Numbered from the stretch's first letter, positions 28,605 to 36,922 are shown. The stretch is 60,595 nucleotides of DNA from Bacteroidota bacterium (GCA_030706145.1 JAUZPB010000017.1:1-60595); one strand, 5' to 3'. Notes: generated from the letters alone by a model not told the origin. A program made the numbers and translations.

Positions 28605-29879
28605 TTATCTTTCACCTCTTAATATTTCAACAGGATTTAATTTTGAAGCCCCCCTTGACGGACCTATAGAAGCCACCAAACTAATAATTATGGCAAAAGA
28701 TGAAGCAAAAATAAAATACCAAATACTCATTCCCATCTGCAGCCTGTCAGAGCGTATAGAACCTGTTTTTGATGGAGTAATTTTTATTGTGCCCAGTACC
28801 TTAATCATAACTAATGCCAATAAGCACCCTAAAACAGCTCCGATGATTGCGACAAAGAGTCCTTGTATTAAATAGATCCAGGTAATTTCATTTCTCTGGA
28901 ATCCTAAAGATTTCAGTATAGCGATATCTCGATATTTTTCAAGTACGTTAGTAATAAGGACATTGGCAACGCCGAAGCCAGCAACAAGTATAACAAAAAA
29001 GACAAGGAAATATACCATTACTGATATCATTTTATACAAAGAAATGACACTTGCAGCTGTTTCTTCCCAGGTTTTTGCATGATAATTTATCATTTTTTCA
29101 ATTGAACGAGCAACGGCAGCATCTTTTGATAGATCAGTAACGCGAAGATACAAATTAGTTAACTCGTCTGATGAATAGCCAGCCAGGTTCTGAGCAAGGC
29201 GTAGGTTAACATATGCATTATTATCAATATCATTTATTCCTGTAGAAAAAACGCCAATTATTCTGACCGTAACTACTCCTCCCGAATTTGATACGATCTG
29301 AAGTTTATCTCCCATTTTTACAGACAGATCACTAGCGCTTGTTGTTCCAATTATTAAACCGTCCGGAGTTCTTTCAAGTTCAGAAAACTTACCACTAATC
29401 ATATTATCGCTGAATTTTACAATCTTGTCATGCAATTCAGGGCTTATTCCCAATAATTCCAGTGGTTGTGAAAGCGTACCAAATTTGGCTATTAGATTAA
29501 CGCTAACAACAGGTGCAATTACATTTACAGTTTTTTCTTTTTGAATGAGGTAGATAACTCTTGAGTAATTTTTGATTATTTCCTCATCTTTACGCTCAAC
29601 GTTCTTTATAAAGTTTATATATGTTTTGCCAGATGCTTGATAAAGTGTGTCTTTTACCGTTGTTTTTATTTTTTCACCGCTAATGACTATATGTGGGGCA
29701 ATATTGACAATCTTATCAATAAAACTCTGAAGAAGTCCATCCATTAGTGATATTGCAGAGATAAGGACCATAACGCCTAGACTTATCCCAGAAATAGTAA
29801 GTATAGTCTGTCTTTTTCTATAAGTCAGTTGTCTTAGAGAGATATTTCCAATAGTATAGTTAAATTTCACTTTTACCAT
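28605..29879 (-). CDS. ABC permease with FtsX and MacB_PCD domains (1)
   Basis: A 424-residue permease. It has an N-terminal helix (ILTISGISLGVMVLISAISL), a periplasmic core domain of about 210 residues, and a C-terminal trio of helices starting at VYFLVFFVILVAGFGVANVL, followed by DIAILKSLGFQRNEI, the family's cytosolic coupling helix, ending in LNPVEILRGER. The topology matches LolC/LolE and MacB. The ATG at 29879 directly follows the upstream permease's TAG (29881-29883), so the genes are tightly coupled; a TTG at 29900 is an alternative start. It probably pairs with the next permease as a heterodimer. Confidence 0.9.
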   Translation of the reverse strand: MVKVKFNYTIGNISLRQLTYRKRQTILTISGISLGVMVLISAISLMDGLLQSFIDKIVNIAPHIVISGEKIKTTVKDTLYQASGKTYINFIKNVERKDEEIIKNYSRVIYLIQKEKTVNVIAPVVSVNLIAKFGTLSQPLELLGISPELHDKIVKFSDNMISGKFSELERTPDGLIIGTTSASDLSVKMGDKLQIVSNSGGVVTVRIIGVFSTGINDIDNNAYVNLRLAQNLAGYSSDELTNLYLRVTDLSKDAAVARSIEKMINYHAKTWEETAASVISLYKMISVMVYFLVFFVILVAGFGVANVLITNVLEKYRDIAILKSLGFQRNEITWIYLIQGLFVAIIGAVLGCLLALVMIKVLGTIKITPSKTGSIRSDRLQMGMSIWYFIFASSFAIIISLVASIGPSRGASKLNPVEILRGER

Positions 29880-29880
29880 C

Positions 29881-31161
29881 CTAGGCTCTAAGTATCTCAA
29901 CAGGTTTTAACTTTGCTGCCCTTCTAGCAGGAATGTAACTTGAGATAGCACTTATTAGTATTGAAAAAACAGCTACAATAATATAGGACTTAACTGTTTG
30001 AGTCATTGCAATATGTTCACTTCTTATTACTGCACTCTCGCCATATGAGAAAGGGAGTGAGGCAATAAAGTTTGTAAGTAAATAACCAGCAATCATTCCT
30101 ATTACTGCGCCAATAATACCAAGAATCATCCCATCTGATAGAAAGATAAGCTTAATGGAATTATTACTCACCCCCATTGATTTCATAATTGCAATATCTT
30201 TCTGTTTTTGCAGAACGATAGTAATTAAGACATTAGCTATTCCAAAGCCTGCAACAATAAATACAAAGATGACAAAGAAAATTGTAATATTATTATTTCT
30301 CTTAAATAATGTTATCAAGTTTTCATTTGCTTCTTCCCAAGTCTGGGCCTTATAACCTGTCAGATTTTCAATTACAGGAGAGACCTGATTGACTACTTCA
30401 AGTGATACAGTATGAATACCAATGCCAGAGACGACATTGTTAGCAAAGTCATTTATCCTCTGAGCAAGCGAAATATTGACATAACACAGGTTTTCATCAG
30501 TTGCCGTAAAGCCACTGGAAAAAATTCCCACGACTTTCAGATTATAGATTTCCCCATTTTCTCCTGTAAGCTGCACAAGATTATGATATCCACATTTAAG
30601 TTTTTTTGCCAGAACCGAGCCCAGAATTATTCCATCTTTGGTGTAGTTTAATTCCTCAAGATTACCTTTTACAATATTTGTCTCAAGCTTTGCAATTTTT
30701 CTTTCACGCTGAGCAATGATGCCCTTGACAACAACAGGGCGGTACAAGGTTCTATATCTTAAGACACCTTGAGTTTGTACGAAAGGAGCAACTGCATCTA
30801 TTTCTTTTATGGCATCAAGAATTGATATAACCTTTGTATAAGGTTTAATCTCTTTTTTTTCATCAGGAATTATTCTTGAAGAAATATAAAAATGCTCAGA
30901 AGAATTAGGAGAGGACTTCAAAAGTAAGCGCTCCTTGCCATGAACTTTCTCTCCTTTAATAGAAATAAGGGGAGATACCTCAATGATCTTATTTTGTATT
31001 TCATCTATTATGCCTTGAGTCAAAGCAAAAGTAAGAATCATTACCATAGAGCCTACAGCCACACCGGTAATAACTAAAATAGTCTGCTTCTTTTTTGATA
31101 AAAGATGATGAAAAGAAACTGAGATAACAAATATTAAATTTGAAATCATTTCAGTTGGCAT
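29881..31161 (-). CDS. ABC permease with FtsX and MacB_PCD domains (2)
   Basis: A 426-residue paralogue of the permease at 28605: TILVITGVAVGSMVMILTFA as first helix, a periplasmic core, IFFVIFVFIVAGFGIANVL, the coupling helix DIAIMKSMGVSNNSI and the end KPVEILRA. Two different subunits rather than one repeated copy argue for a LolCE-like heterodimer. The first 11 bp overlap the adaptor's stop (31151-31161). The presence of an HlyD-type adaptor beside it sets it apart from LolCDE and closer to MacAB. A lipoprotein, peptide or antibiotic export role is possible. Confidence 0.9.
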   Translation of the reverse strand: MPTEMISNLIFVISVSFHHLLSKKKQTILVITGVAVGSMVMILTFALTQGIIDEIQNKIIEVSPLISIKGEKVHGKERLLLKSSPNSSEHFYISSRIIPDEKKEIKPYTKVISILDAIKEIDAVAPFVQTQGVLRYRTLYRPVVVKGIIAQRERKIAKLETNIVKGNLEELNYTKDGIILGSVLAKKLKCGYHNLVQLTGENGEIYNLKVVGIFSSGFTATDENLCYVNISLAQRINDFANNVVSGIGIHTVSLEVVNQVSPVIENLTGYKAQTWEEANENLITLFKRNNNITIFFVIFVFIVAGFGIANVLITIVLQKQKDIAIMKSMGVSNNSIKLIFLSDGMILGIIGAVIGMIAGYLLTNFIASLPFSYGESAVIRSEHIAMTQTVKSYIIVAVFSILISAISSYIPARRAAKLKPVEILRA

Positions 31162-32209
31162 CCACTTTCATATTATCTTTTAAAGAACTTTTGGGCAAAT
31201 CTACGACCTTTGTCCCTTCAGATAATTTATCTGCCGGTATCTCGGTAAACTGTCCATCAGATTGGGTTGATGCAGAGAGTAAAACTTTTTTGAGGTAGTT
31301 GTTTTGAACTACAAAAACATAGCTTTGGGAGTTTTCATCAACTATTGCAGTTTTAGGTAAAAGAAGAACATTATTTTTTTCATCTGCTTTAATATTAATT
31401 GTTGCAGTCATTCCCAAGTTTAACTTTTCTGGTCTATTATTTAGCTTTATATAGATTTTTGAAGTCTTAGTAGTTTCATCAGTCCTTGGTGTAATTCTAA
31501 CGATACGGCCTTCATATCTTTCTTCAGGATAGGCATCGAAGGCAACAATAGATTGCATCTGTTTATTGATTTTCCCCAGATCCTGCTCATCGACTTCTCC
31601 CTCAATGAGAATTGAACTTGGAGCAAGAAGTTCGAAGCATTCTGCATTTGGAGGAAGATAATCGCCAAGATTAGCTTTTACATTTACAAGCAGTCCAGAA
31701 AACGGAGCAATAACTTTTGTATTAGTCAGGCTTACCTTTGCAACATCTAACGATAACATTTTTTGTTGAAGAGTAATTCTTGCAAGGTCAAGCGTCTGTA
31801 TAGCATCTTCATATTCTTTTTTGGTGATTGAATTGACTTTGAAAAGATTTTCTTTTCTTTCAAAGTCCTTTTCTTTAGCTGAAAGATCAATCCGGGCCAA
31901 GCGGATCTGATTTTCAACATCCTGCAACTTTAGTAACTCATCTTTTTGATCAGTTCGAAGTATTTCATCTCCTTTGCTAACATATGTTCCCTCCTTTCCT
32001 GCAACGGAAATAACAATGCCCCCCGATTCTGAGCGCAGTAAAGCTATCGAATCAGCAGTAACTGTCCCAGTAGCATAGATCAGAGTAACTAGCTTACCTC
32101 TTTTTACAGGAACAATCTTAACCTTCTCGTGGACAAATAGTATGCGGTAGAAATAAAAAAGAAGAAAAATCATGATCAAGGCAAGTATGGCTATAAATTT
32201 CTTTTTCAT
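31151..32209 (-). CDS. HlyD/MacA-like periplasmic adaptor
   Basis: A 352-residue adaptor with an uncleaved anchor (IAILALIMIFLLFYFYRILF), lipoyl half-motifs (LRSESGGIVISVAGKEGTYV near 63 and IAPFSGLLVNVKANLGDYL near 165) and an intervening coiled coil about 90-155, then beta-barrel and membrane-proximal domains (TPRTDETTKTSKIYIKL). It is the first gene of the ABC operon. MacA-type adaptors form a hexameric tube between permease and outer-membrane channel; no dedicated TolC gene is in this operon, so it might share one encoded elsewhere, such as 21393-22751. Confidence 0.9.
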   Translation of the reverse strand: MKKKFIAILALIMIFLLFYFYRILFVHEKVKIVPVKRGKLVTLIYATGTVTADSIALLRSESGGIVISVAGKEGTYVSKGDEILRTDQKDELLKLQDVENQIRLARIDLSAKEKDFERKENLFKVNSITKKEYEDAIQTLDLARITLQQKMLSLDVAKVSLTNTKVIAPFSGLLVNVKANLGDYLPPNAECFELLAPSSILIEGEVDEQDLGKINKQMQSIVAFDAYPEERYEGRIVRITPRTDETTKTSKIYIKLNNRPEKLNLGMTATINIKADEKNNVLLLPKTAIVDENSQSYVFVVQNNYLKKVLLSASTQSDGQFTEIPADKLSEGTKVVDLPKSSLKDNMKVDAN

Positions 32210-32290
32210 TTAATTTAGCCTTTTGATAATTAAAGAAGTTGCACATAGGCTAAATCTAATAATTGTACATAAAAGTTTCCAAATAAAAAT

Positions 32291-32344
32291 AAAAAAGGGA
32301 ATTCCAAAGATTCTTTGATTTCAAAGAACCTTTTACGAATTCCC
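32291..32344 (-). terminator. Rho-independent terminator of trpB2
   Basis: On the minus strand, beyond the trpB2 stop, an outer stem GAATTCCC/GGGAATTC encloses an inner stem TTCTTTG/CAAAGAA, followed by TTTTTT-A-TTTTT. This complete intrinsic terminator separates trpB2 from the ABC operon that starts at 32209. Confidence 0.85.
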
Positions 32345-32370
32345 CTTTAAAAGATAGTATATAAAAAATT

Positions 32371-33735
32371 CTATACGTTTACTTCAGGTAACTGCCCAAG
32401 ATACTCATTTATATGTTCTTCAGGAAGCTCATATTCATCGAGTGTATTTTTTAGATAAGCATCATATGCTCCAAGGTCCAAAAATCCATGGCCAGAAAGA
32501 TTAAACAGAATAGTTTTTTTCTCACCTGACTCCTTGCATTTCAGGGCATTTTCAATAGCTGATTTTATTGCATGAGAACTCTCAGGAGCTGGCAAAATAC
32601 CTTCAGTTTGAGCAAAGGTACGTGCAGCGTCAAAGACTTCGACCTGATTGTAAGCCTCGGCTTCGATTAATCCCAAATTATAAAGGTGAGATACAATTGG
32701 TGACATTCCATGGTATCGTAAACCGCCTGCATGAATTTTTGGGGGGACATATTTGTGTCCAAGAGTATACATTTTCATCAAAGGTGTAAATCCAGACATA
32801 TCGCCGAAATCATAAGCAAATTGTCCTTTAGTTAGTGAAGGGCATGAAGCAGGTTCAACGGCAATTACCTCGAGATTTTTTTTCAGACCACTAAATTTAT
32901 CTTTCAAGAAGCTATGGCTAATACCGCCGAAGTTACTTCCACCGCCCGCACAAGCAATAACGATATCGGGGTAATCACCAACTTTTTCCAGCTGTAGCTT
33001 TGCTTCTTCGCCAATAATTGTCTGGTGTAAAAGGACATGATTAAGAACACTACCCAAAGCATAGTTTGTATCATCTCTTTGCGCTGCAATTTCAACAGCC
33101 TCACTAATTGCAATTCCAAGAGAGCCAGGAGAATTTGGATCTTCCTTTAATACATTACGTCCAGATTCTGTAACTAAAGAAGGACTAGCAACAACTTCTG
33201 CACCAAAGAGTTGCATAAGAGATTTCCTGTATGGTTTTTGTTCATAACTTACTTTCACCATAAATACCTGACATTCCATTCCAAAGTGGCGGCAAGCCAT
33301 TGACAAGGCGCTACCCCACTGCCCTGCACCTGTCTCAGTTACTAACTTTTTAATTCCAGCTTTTTTATTATAATAGGCCTGTGCAACAGAAGTGTTCAGT
33401 TTATGGCTACCTGAAGAATTAGTGCCTTCATACTTAAAGTATATTTTTGCGGGTGTATCTAAGAATTTCTCTAATCTATAGGCTCTAATAAGTGGAGTTG
33501 GCCGGTTTAGAGAATAAATATCCAAGACCTCATCAGGTATTTCAATATAACGCTCTGGGCTCATTTCCTGTTTTATAAGTTCCAAGGGGAATATCTGCAT
33601 GAGGTCCTCAGGTACGACTGGCTTTTTCGTAGCAGGATGAAGAGGAGCAGCCAAAGGTTCTGGAAGATCTGCAAGAATATTATACCACTTCGTGGGCATT
33701 TCATTAACATCAAGAGTAATTTTGTTTGATTTCAT
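32371..33735 (-). CDS. trpB: Tryptophan synthase beta-like protein TrpB2
   Basis: A 454-residue PLP enzyme of the TrpB2 group, longer than the classical TrpB (~400) and lacking a trpA neighbour. TrpB condenses indole and serine to tryptophan. Lys112 in SGSHKLNTS is the PLP lysine; GAGQWG near 135 and the phosphate loop AGGGSNFGG follow, and [10 protein letters not shown] near the end is group-typical. TrpB2 enzymes usually do not bind TrpA and are thought to salvage free indole. I chose the ATG at 33735 because GGAGAA lies 8 nt upstream; the longer frame starts in a terminator's U-tract. Expression appears to be under Trp-dependent attenuation (33779-33966). Confidence 0.94.
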   Translation of the reverse strand: MKSNKITLDVNEMPTKWYNILADLPEPLAAPLHPATKKPVVPEDLMQIFPLELIKQEMSPERYIEIPDEVLDIYSLNRPTPLIRAYRLEKFLDTPAKIYFKYEGTNSSGSHKLNTSVAQAYYNKKAGIKKLVTETGAGQWGSALSMACRHFGMECQVFMVKVSYEQKPYRKSLMQLFGAEVVASPSLVTESGRNVLKEDPNSPGSLGIAISEAVEIAAQRDDTNYALGSVLNHVLLHQTIIGEEAKLQLEKVGDYPDIVIACAGGGSNFGGISHSFLKDKFSGLKKNLEVIAVEPASCPSLTKGQFAYDFGDMSGFTPLMKMYTLGHKYVPPKIHAGGLRYHGMSPIVSHLYNLGLIEAEAYNQVEVFDAARTFAQTEGILPAPESSHAIKSAIENALKCKESGEKKTILFNLSGHGFLDLGAYDAYLKNTLDEYELPEEHINEYLGQLPEVNV

Positions 33736-33778
33736 TTCAAGTTCTCCATTTATTTTGTTTGCGAAAATTTTTTCACAC

Positions 33779-33810
33779 AAAAAAAGCCGTGCTTTGAAAA
33801 GTCACGGCTT
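33779..33810 (-). terminator. Attenuator terminator 2 (proximal to trpB2)
   Basis: RNA arms AAGCCGTG and CACGGCTT with an inner CTTT/AAAG extension, followed on the minus strand by seven T (33785-33779). It lies 43 nt before the trpB2 start. Its 5' arm (GCCGTGA, 33808-33802) is perfectly complementary to the 3' arm of terminator 1 (TCACGGC, 33830-33824). Confidence 0.8.
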
Positions 33811-33818
33811 ATAAAGAC

Positions 33819-33854
33819 AAAAAGCCGTGAATAGCTTGTTTCACTATCCACGGC
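33819..33854 (-). terminator. Attenuator terminator 1
   Basis: RNA arms GCCGTGGATAG (33854-33844) and CTATTCACGGC (33834-33824) form an 11-bp stem with one G-U pair and a 9-nt loop, then five T (33823-33819). It is placed 32 nt after the leader-peptide stop, as in classical amino-acid attenuators (arms 3 and 4). Confidence 0.88.
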
Positions 33855-33885
33855 TTTTATTTAATATCTATAAATTATAATAGCG

Positions 33886-33966
33886 TCAGGAGAGCGAAAC
33901 GTAATTGTTCCACCACCAACGCCAGGTGCAATTAACTTTGTTTAATATATTAATTTGTTTTTTCAT
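33886..33966 (-). CDS. trpL: Trp leader peptide
   Basis: A 26-codon ORF starting with ATG at 33966 and ending with TGA at 33886. Its core reads NCTWRWWWNNY: Trp at positions 15, 17, 18 and 19, far above chance in an AT-rich genome. The final codons (V-S-L-S) are the antiterminator arm itself. No Shine-Dalgarno is visible, and the predicted promoter places transcription start close to the ATG, so it may be translated leaderless. Its only role would be to sense charged tRNA-Trp through ribosome movement. Confidence 0.85.
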   Translation of the reverse strand: MKKQINILNKVNCTWRWWWNNYVSLS

Positions 33967-33973
33967 TATTGAT

Positions 33974-34002
33974 AATATAATCAGTAATAATGATATTTTC
34001 AA
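33974..34002 (-). promoter_or_regulatory. Sigma-70-like promoter for trpL-trpB2
   Basis: TTGAAA (34002-33997), a 17-bp spacer, then TATATT (33979-33974) on the minus strand. Only 7 bases separate the -10 box from the leader ATG, so the transcript should start at or very near that ATG. Confidence 0.65.
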
Positions 34003-34022
34003 AAAAAAGTTAATAAAATTGT

Positions 34023-34048
34023 AAATTTTTCTTCAGGAAGAAAAATTT
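34023..34048. repeat. 12-bp AT-rich inverted repeat
   Basis: AAATTTTTCTTC and GAAGAAAAATTT separated by AG, in the gap between the divergent trpL and sigma-factor promoters. It could be a weak bidirectional hairpin or a protein-binding site upstream of the trpL promoter. Confidence 0.4.
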
Positions 34049-34158
34049 TCTTTAATTTATTACCTCTAGAACAAATCTTGACAAATTCTATAAAGTGCTA
34101 AAAACCTACCCCCTGGCCAAAATAATCGTACTTCGGGAGAATCTTTTCTCAAAATCCG

Positions 34159-34205
34159 TTGTTATTAAATTAACATATAACTATATGTTAGCATATAACT
34201 ATATG
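34159..34205 (+). promoter_or_regulatory. Candidate sigma-factor promoter with two 14-bp palindromes
   Basis: CATATAACTATATG occurs twice (34174-34187 and 34192-34205), 18 bp apart; each copy is itself a palindrome (CATATA-AC-TATATG). The first overlaps a possible -10 box TATATG (34182) that lies 17 bp from TTGTTA (34159). The layout suits an autoregulated or repressed promoter for the downstream sigma gene. Confidence 0.45.
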
Positions 34206-34245
34206 ACCCCTAGTGTCTTCTTAAATAAAGAGTGACAAAAATAAA

Positions 34246-34815
34246 TTGAGCGCCAATAATAAACTAAATTACGTTAATTTCTCTCAAAGGGAGTTAACTG
34301 ACCTATTCACTTCCTCAAAAGAAGGAAATTCAGCTTCCTTCGAAAGACTTTCACTATATATTCGAGAAATATCCTTTAGCTATTTTTTATCCAAGTACCA
34401 CAGTGGAAAGCTCCATGACAGGCTTGATGTAGATGACCTTACAAATAACGTTTATTTAGCTTTCGCTGGACAATATCAAAATATTGATAATCTGGAATTC
34501 TGGTTAAGAAGAGTGCTATTTATAACATTTATCAACTTTTACAAGCATAACAGAATAAATAAGACTTATGAGTTTGACGAAACATATTACAGAAACAATG
34601 ACCAATTAGAGCAGAATATATCTGAAAAACAAGTAGATGCTGAAAAGATTCTGAAGATTCTTGAGACACTAAGTGTTGATAAACAGCGGATTCTTAAGAT
34701 GAGATTCTGGAAGGATTTAAAGTTTGCTGATATAGCAAAAGAATTGAATAAATCAGAAGTAGCCATTAAAAAAATGTTTTACAGAACCATTGAAGAACTT
34801 AAAAAAAAGATATAA
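34246..34815 (+). CDS. RNA polymerase sigma-70 family factor (ECF-like)
   Basis: A 189-residue two-domain sigma factor. Region 2 (about 25-105) contains LHDRLDVDDLTNNVYLAF and the -10-reading stretch FWLRRVLFITFINFYKHNR. Region 4 (about 135-189) contains VDKQRILKMRFWKDLKFADI followed by an HTH ending EVAIKKMFYRTIEELKKK. No region 3 is present. The only start in frame is TTG at 34246, which may keep its level low. The gene 144 bp downstream encodes a membrane protein with a zinc-finger-like cytosolic segment, the expected anti-sigma partner. Confidence 0.88.
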   Translation: MSANNKLNYVNFSQRELTDLFTSSKEGNSASFERLSLYIREISFSYFLSKYHSGKLHDRLDVDDLTNNVYLAFAGQYQNIDNLEFWLRRVLFITFINFYKHNRINKTYEFDETYYRNNDQLEQNISEKQVDAEKILKILETLSVDKQRILKMRFWKDLKFADIAKELNKSEVAIKKMFYRTIEELKKKI

Positions 34816-34959
34816 GCCTTTATATATAATCACAATTGTGCGGCAAATATTATGACATTCCAAATATAAGTTTAATTTATCATTTTTTAGTCTTAGTAAG
34901 AGATGTCACAATCTAATAATGAAATGGCACTAATTATCTATAGCTAAAAATCATCTAAA

Positions 34960-35937
34960 ATGAACAATTGTGAACGGATCATTGATTTATTAGATAAGAA
35001 TTCTCTTTCAGATGAGGAACAAAGGGTTCTATCAGAACTAATTGAAAACGATGTTAATGCGAAAGAGTTTTATGATACATATAATAAACTAAAAGACTTA
35101 TTTTACTCCTCAGGGCACATTCCTGATGATGTTCTAATGCAGTTTGTTGTTGATAAGAATGAAAAAAAAGGACTAAATAGCCCAACCTGCGCAAAAGCAC
35201 CTTTTATTGAAAAGCACTTAAAGGAATGTCCTAATTGCAAGAGAGAATTCCTTATTTATTGTAATGAATATTCTTCAATTAATCTCTTCCTGGAAGATAC
35301 TCTTTCTGTTAAAGGCGATGGAATCACTTCAAATTTATCCCAAAGCAAAAATAGGTTTACACGAAAAGACAGGCAAAAATACTATGGACTAATAATAAGT
35401 CTTCTTGGCGGACTTATTATACTGTATTTTGTTCTATTTCAAGCTTTTTCTTCATTTATACCCAAATATAAAAAGTATGCTTCATTGGACAAATCAGTTG
35501 ATTTCTATCTTACAGGAGAAAGAGCATCAAACGAATTTCAAAAAAGTATGCTCGCAATTCAAAACAGGGATTATGAGTCGGCAATAAATTTCCTAAAGCG
35601 CGATATACAAAACAACAATGAAGATGAAGATATTTTCTATTCATACTTTATTCTTGGTACAATATATCTAGAAAGTGCAAAAACCAGTTTTCTTGGCTTG
35701 TTCCCAAGATACAATAAAAATGCTATAGAGTCTGGAATCAGCAACCTTAAGATGAGTATCCGGAAGAACAAAACAATGAGGGCTAAGGAGATTAACTTTG
35801 ATTCATATTACCTAATTGGCAAAGCATATCTAATGCTAGATAATATTTCAGAGGCAAGGAAATACTTCCTTTTTGTAGTTGACTCCAATAGTAGCAAGGC
35901 AGAAGAGGCAAAAGAAATTCTCAGTCATCTGCATTAA
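34960..35937 (+). CDS. Probable anti-sigma factor with periplasmic TPR domain
   Basis: A 325-residue membrane protein. The cytosolic part (1-140) ends in a zinc-finger-like H86-x3-C90-x2-C93 (KHLKECPNCKREF), the signature of ZAS anti-sigma factors. A single helix lies at 141-165 (YYGLIISLLGGLIILYFVLF). The periplasmic part (about 185-320) is made of TPR-like repeats (AIQNRDYESAINFLKRDIQN, YYLIGKAYLMLDNISEARKY). The layout suggests that a periplasmic protein interaction releases the neighbouring sigma factor. The assignment as anti-sigma rests on position and the HxxxCxxC motif. Confidence 0.75.
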   Translation: MNNCERIIDLLDKNSLSDEEQRVLSELIENDVNAKEFYDTYNKLKDLFYSSGHIPDDVLMQFVVDKNEKKGLNSPTCAKAPFIEKHLKECPNCKREFLIYCNEYSSINLFLEDTLSVKGDGITSNLSQSKNRFTRKDRQKYYGLIISLLGGLIILYFVLFQAFSSFIPKYKKYASLDKSVDFYLTGERASNEFQKSMLAIQNRDYESAINFLKRDIQNNNEDEDIFYSYFILGTIYLESAKTSFLGLFPRYNKNAIESGISNLKMSIRKNKTMRAKEINFDSYYLIGKAYLMLDNISEARKYFLFVVDSNSSKAEEAKEILSHLH

Positions 35938-36145
35938 TCCTTCGTTTTCACTCTGCAAGACAATTGATCTATTTATAAATCAGATCTTCTATAAACACGT
36001 ATAGGAAACTATTCATAATTGTTTCATTTATTATACACATCATTCATAAAACACATTAAAATCGCACAATTCATCTATTCTTTATTTTGGCATGCGCTTT
36101 GGATAATTATCATAAGAAATGGAAAACAGAAGGAAATAAGAGAAA

Positions 36146-36772
36146 ATGAGGATGAGGATATTTTTGTTTTTGATGATTTTTCCAGCTATTGTAAATGCCC
36201 AGTGGAATTTATTATCCTTTAAGGCTGGTGTATACACACCATATGATCTAAAGACAGGGGCAATTTACGGTATAGACTACGGGACTGTATTTGATAATAA
36301 TATATCACTAATGTTAAGCGGGGATCTATACTACAAGAGTATAATCAATGAAAACTATTTAGACAATTCAGAAAGGCTTGGCATTAATATTCGCACAGGT
36401 CAACGTTTAAGCGAATGGATAGGCTGGCACTTACCAATTACAGCCAAGATAAGATTCGAAATTCCACTTGAAAGGTCCCTGCTTCGTCCATATGCAGTTG
36501 CAGCTATAGGTTATGGTGTAACACATGTTTCTTATACTGCTTTTGATAACAACAATCAGGATAATGAGGGAAACTCATTTACTTATAATGGAGTGGTCTG
36601 GCAGCTTGGGGCAGGGCTTCTATACAGGATAGGGCGAAATACGGATCTTTTATTTGAGATCATACAAAATTCGGCTGAATTTACAGAGCACGAGGATTTT
36701 AACAGGTTTACCACATTAAACTCCTCTGGATTAATTTTCCGCTTAGGTGTAAGTCTAGAATTTTTAAGATAG
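36146..36772 (+). CDS. Outer-membrane beta-barrel protein
   Basis: A 208-residue secreted protein with signal peptide MRMRIFLFLMIFPAIVNAQ followed by alternating amphipathic strands typical of 8-stranded barrels (FKAGVYTPYDLKTG, VVWQLGAGLLYRIGRNTDLL). It ends in an aromatic-rich strand (IFRLGVSLEFLR). It follows the sigma/anti-sigma pair by 208 bp on the same strand and could be a target of that sigma factor or part of its sensing circuit; this is inference. No enzymatic motif is seen. Confidence 0.75.
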   Translation: MRMRIFLFLMIFPAIVNAQWNLLSFKAGVYTPYDLKTGAIYGIDYGTVFDNNISLMLSGDLYYKSIINENYLDNSERLGINIRTGQRLSEWIGWHLPITAKIRFEIPLERSLLRPYAVAAIGYGVTHVSYTAFDNNNQDNEGNSFTYNGVVWQLGAGLLYRIGRNTDLLFEIIQNSAEFTEHEDFNRFTTLNSSGLIFRLGVSLEFLR

Positions 36773-36816
36773 CTCATTTAAATAAAGGCAAGTTTTTCTT
36801 GTGAGGGGCCGTTACA

Positions 36817-36851
36817 ATCCAAAGCGCACTATTTTAATGTGCGCTTTGGAT
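36817..36851. terminator. Bidirectional terminator between two barrel genes
   Basis: Perfect 13-bp stem ATCCAAAGCGCAC / GTGCGCTTTGGAT with a 9-nt loop, lying between convergent genes ending at 36772 and 36923. It is one of the strongest hairpins in the window and should stop transcription from either side. Confidence 0.75.
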
Positions 36852-36922
36852 GAATTTTCATCACTTGGGGAAAAAATATTACGCAAATATTAAAAAACAA
36901 TCATGCTTTTTTATCTTTTATT

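Larger units (their letters stand above)
33786..33966 (-). promoter_or_regulatory. Tryptophan-dependent transcription attenuator upstream of trpB2
   Basis: The leader RNA contains a short ORF with four Trp codons and mutually exclusive arms. Arm 1 GTGGAAC (33913-33907, within the Trp codons) pairs with arm 2 GTTTCGC. Arm 2, GTTTCGCTCTCC (33900-33889), covers the last four leader codons and alternatively pairs with arm 3, GGATAGTGAAAC (33849-33838), through 11 of 12 positions including one G-U. Arm 3 otherwise forms terminator 1 with arm 4. A ribosome stalled at Trp codons would mask arm 1, free arm 2, form 2:3 and prevent termination. This is the logic known from enterobacterial trpL; its use here is inferred from sequence. 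Confidence 0.85.

Noticed and set aside
33736-33780. Longer trpB2 starting at 33780
   Set aside because: That TTG lies in the U-tract of attenuator terminator 2; the ATG at 33735 has a proper ribosome-binding site.
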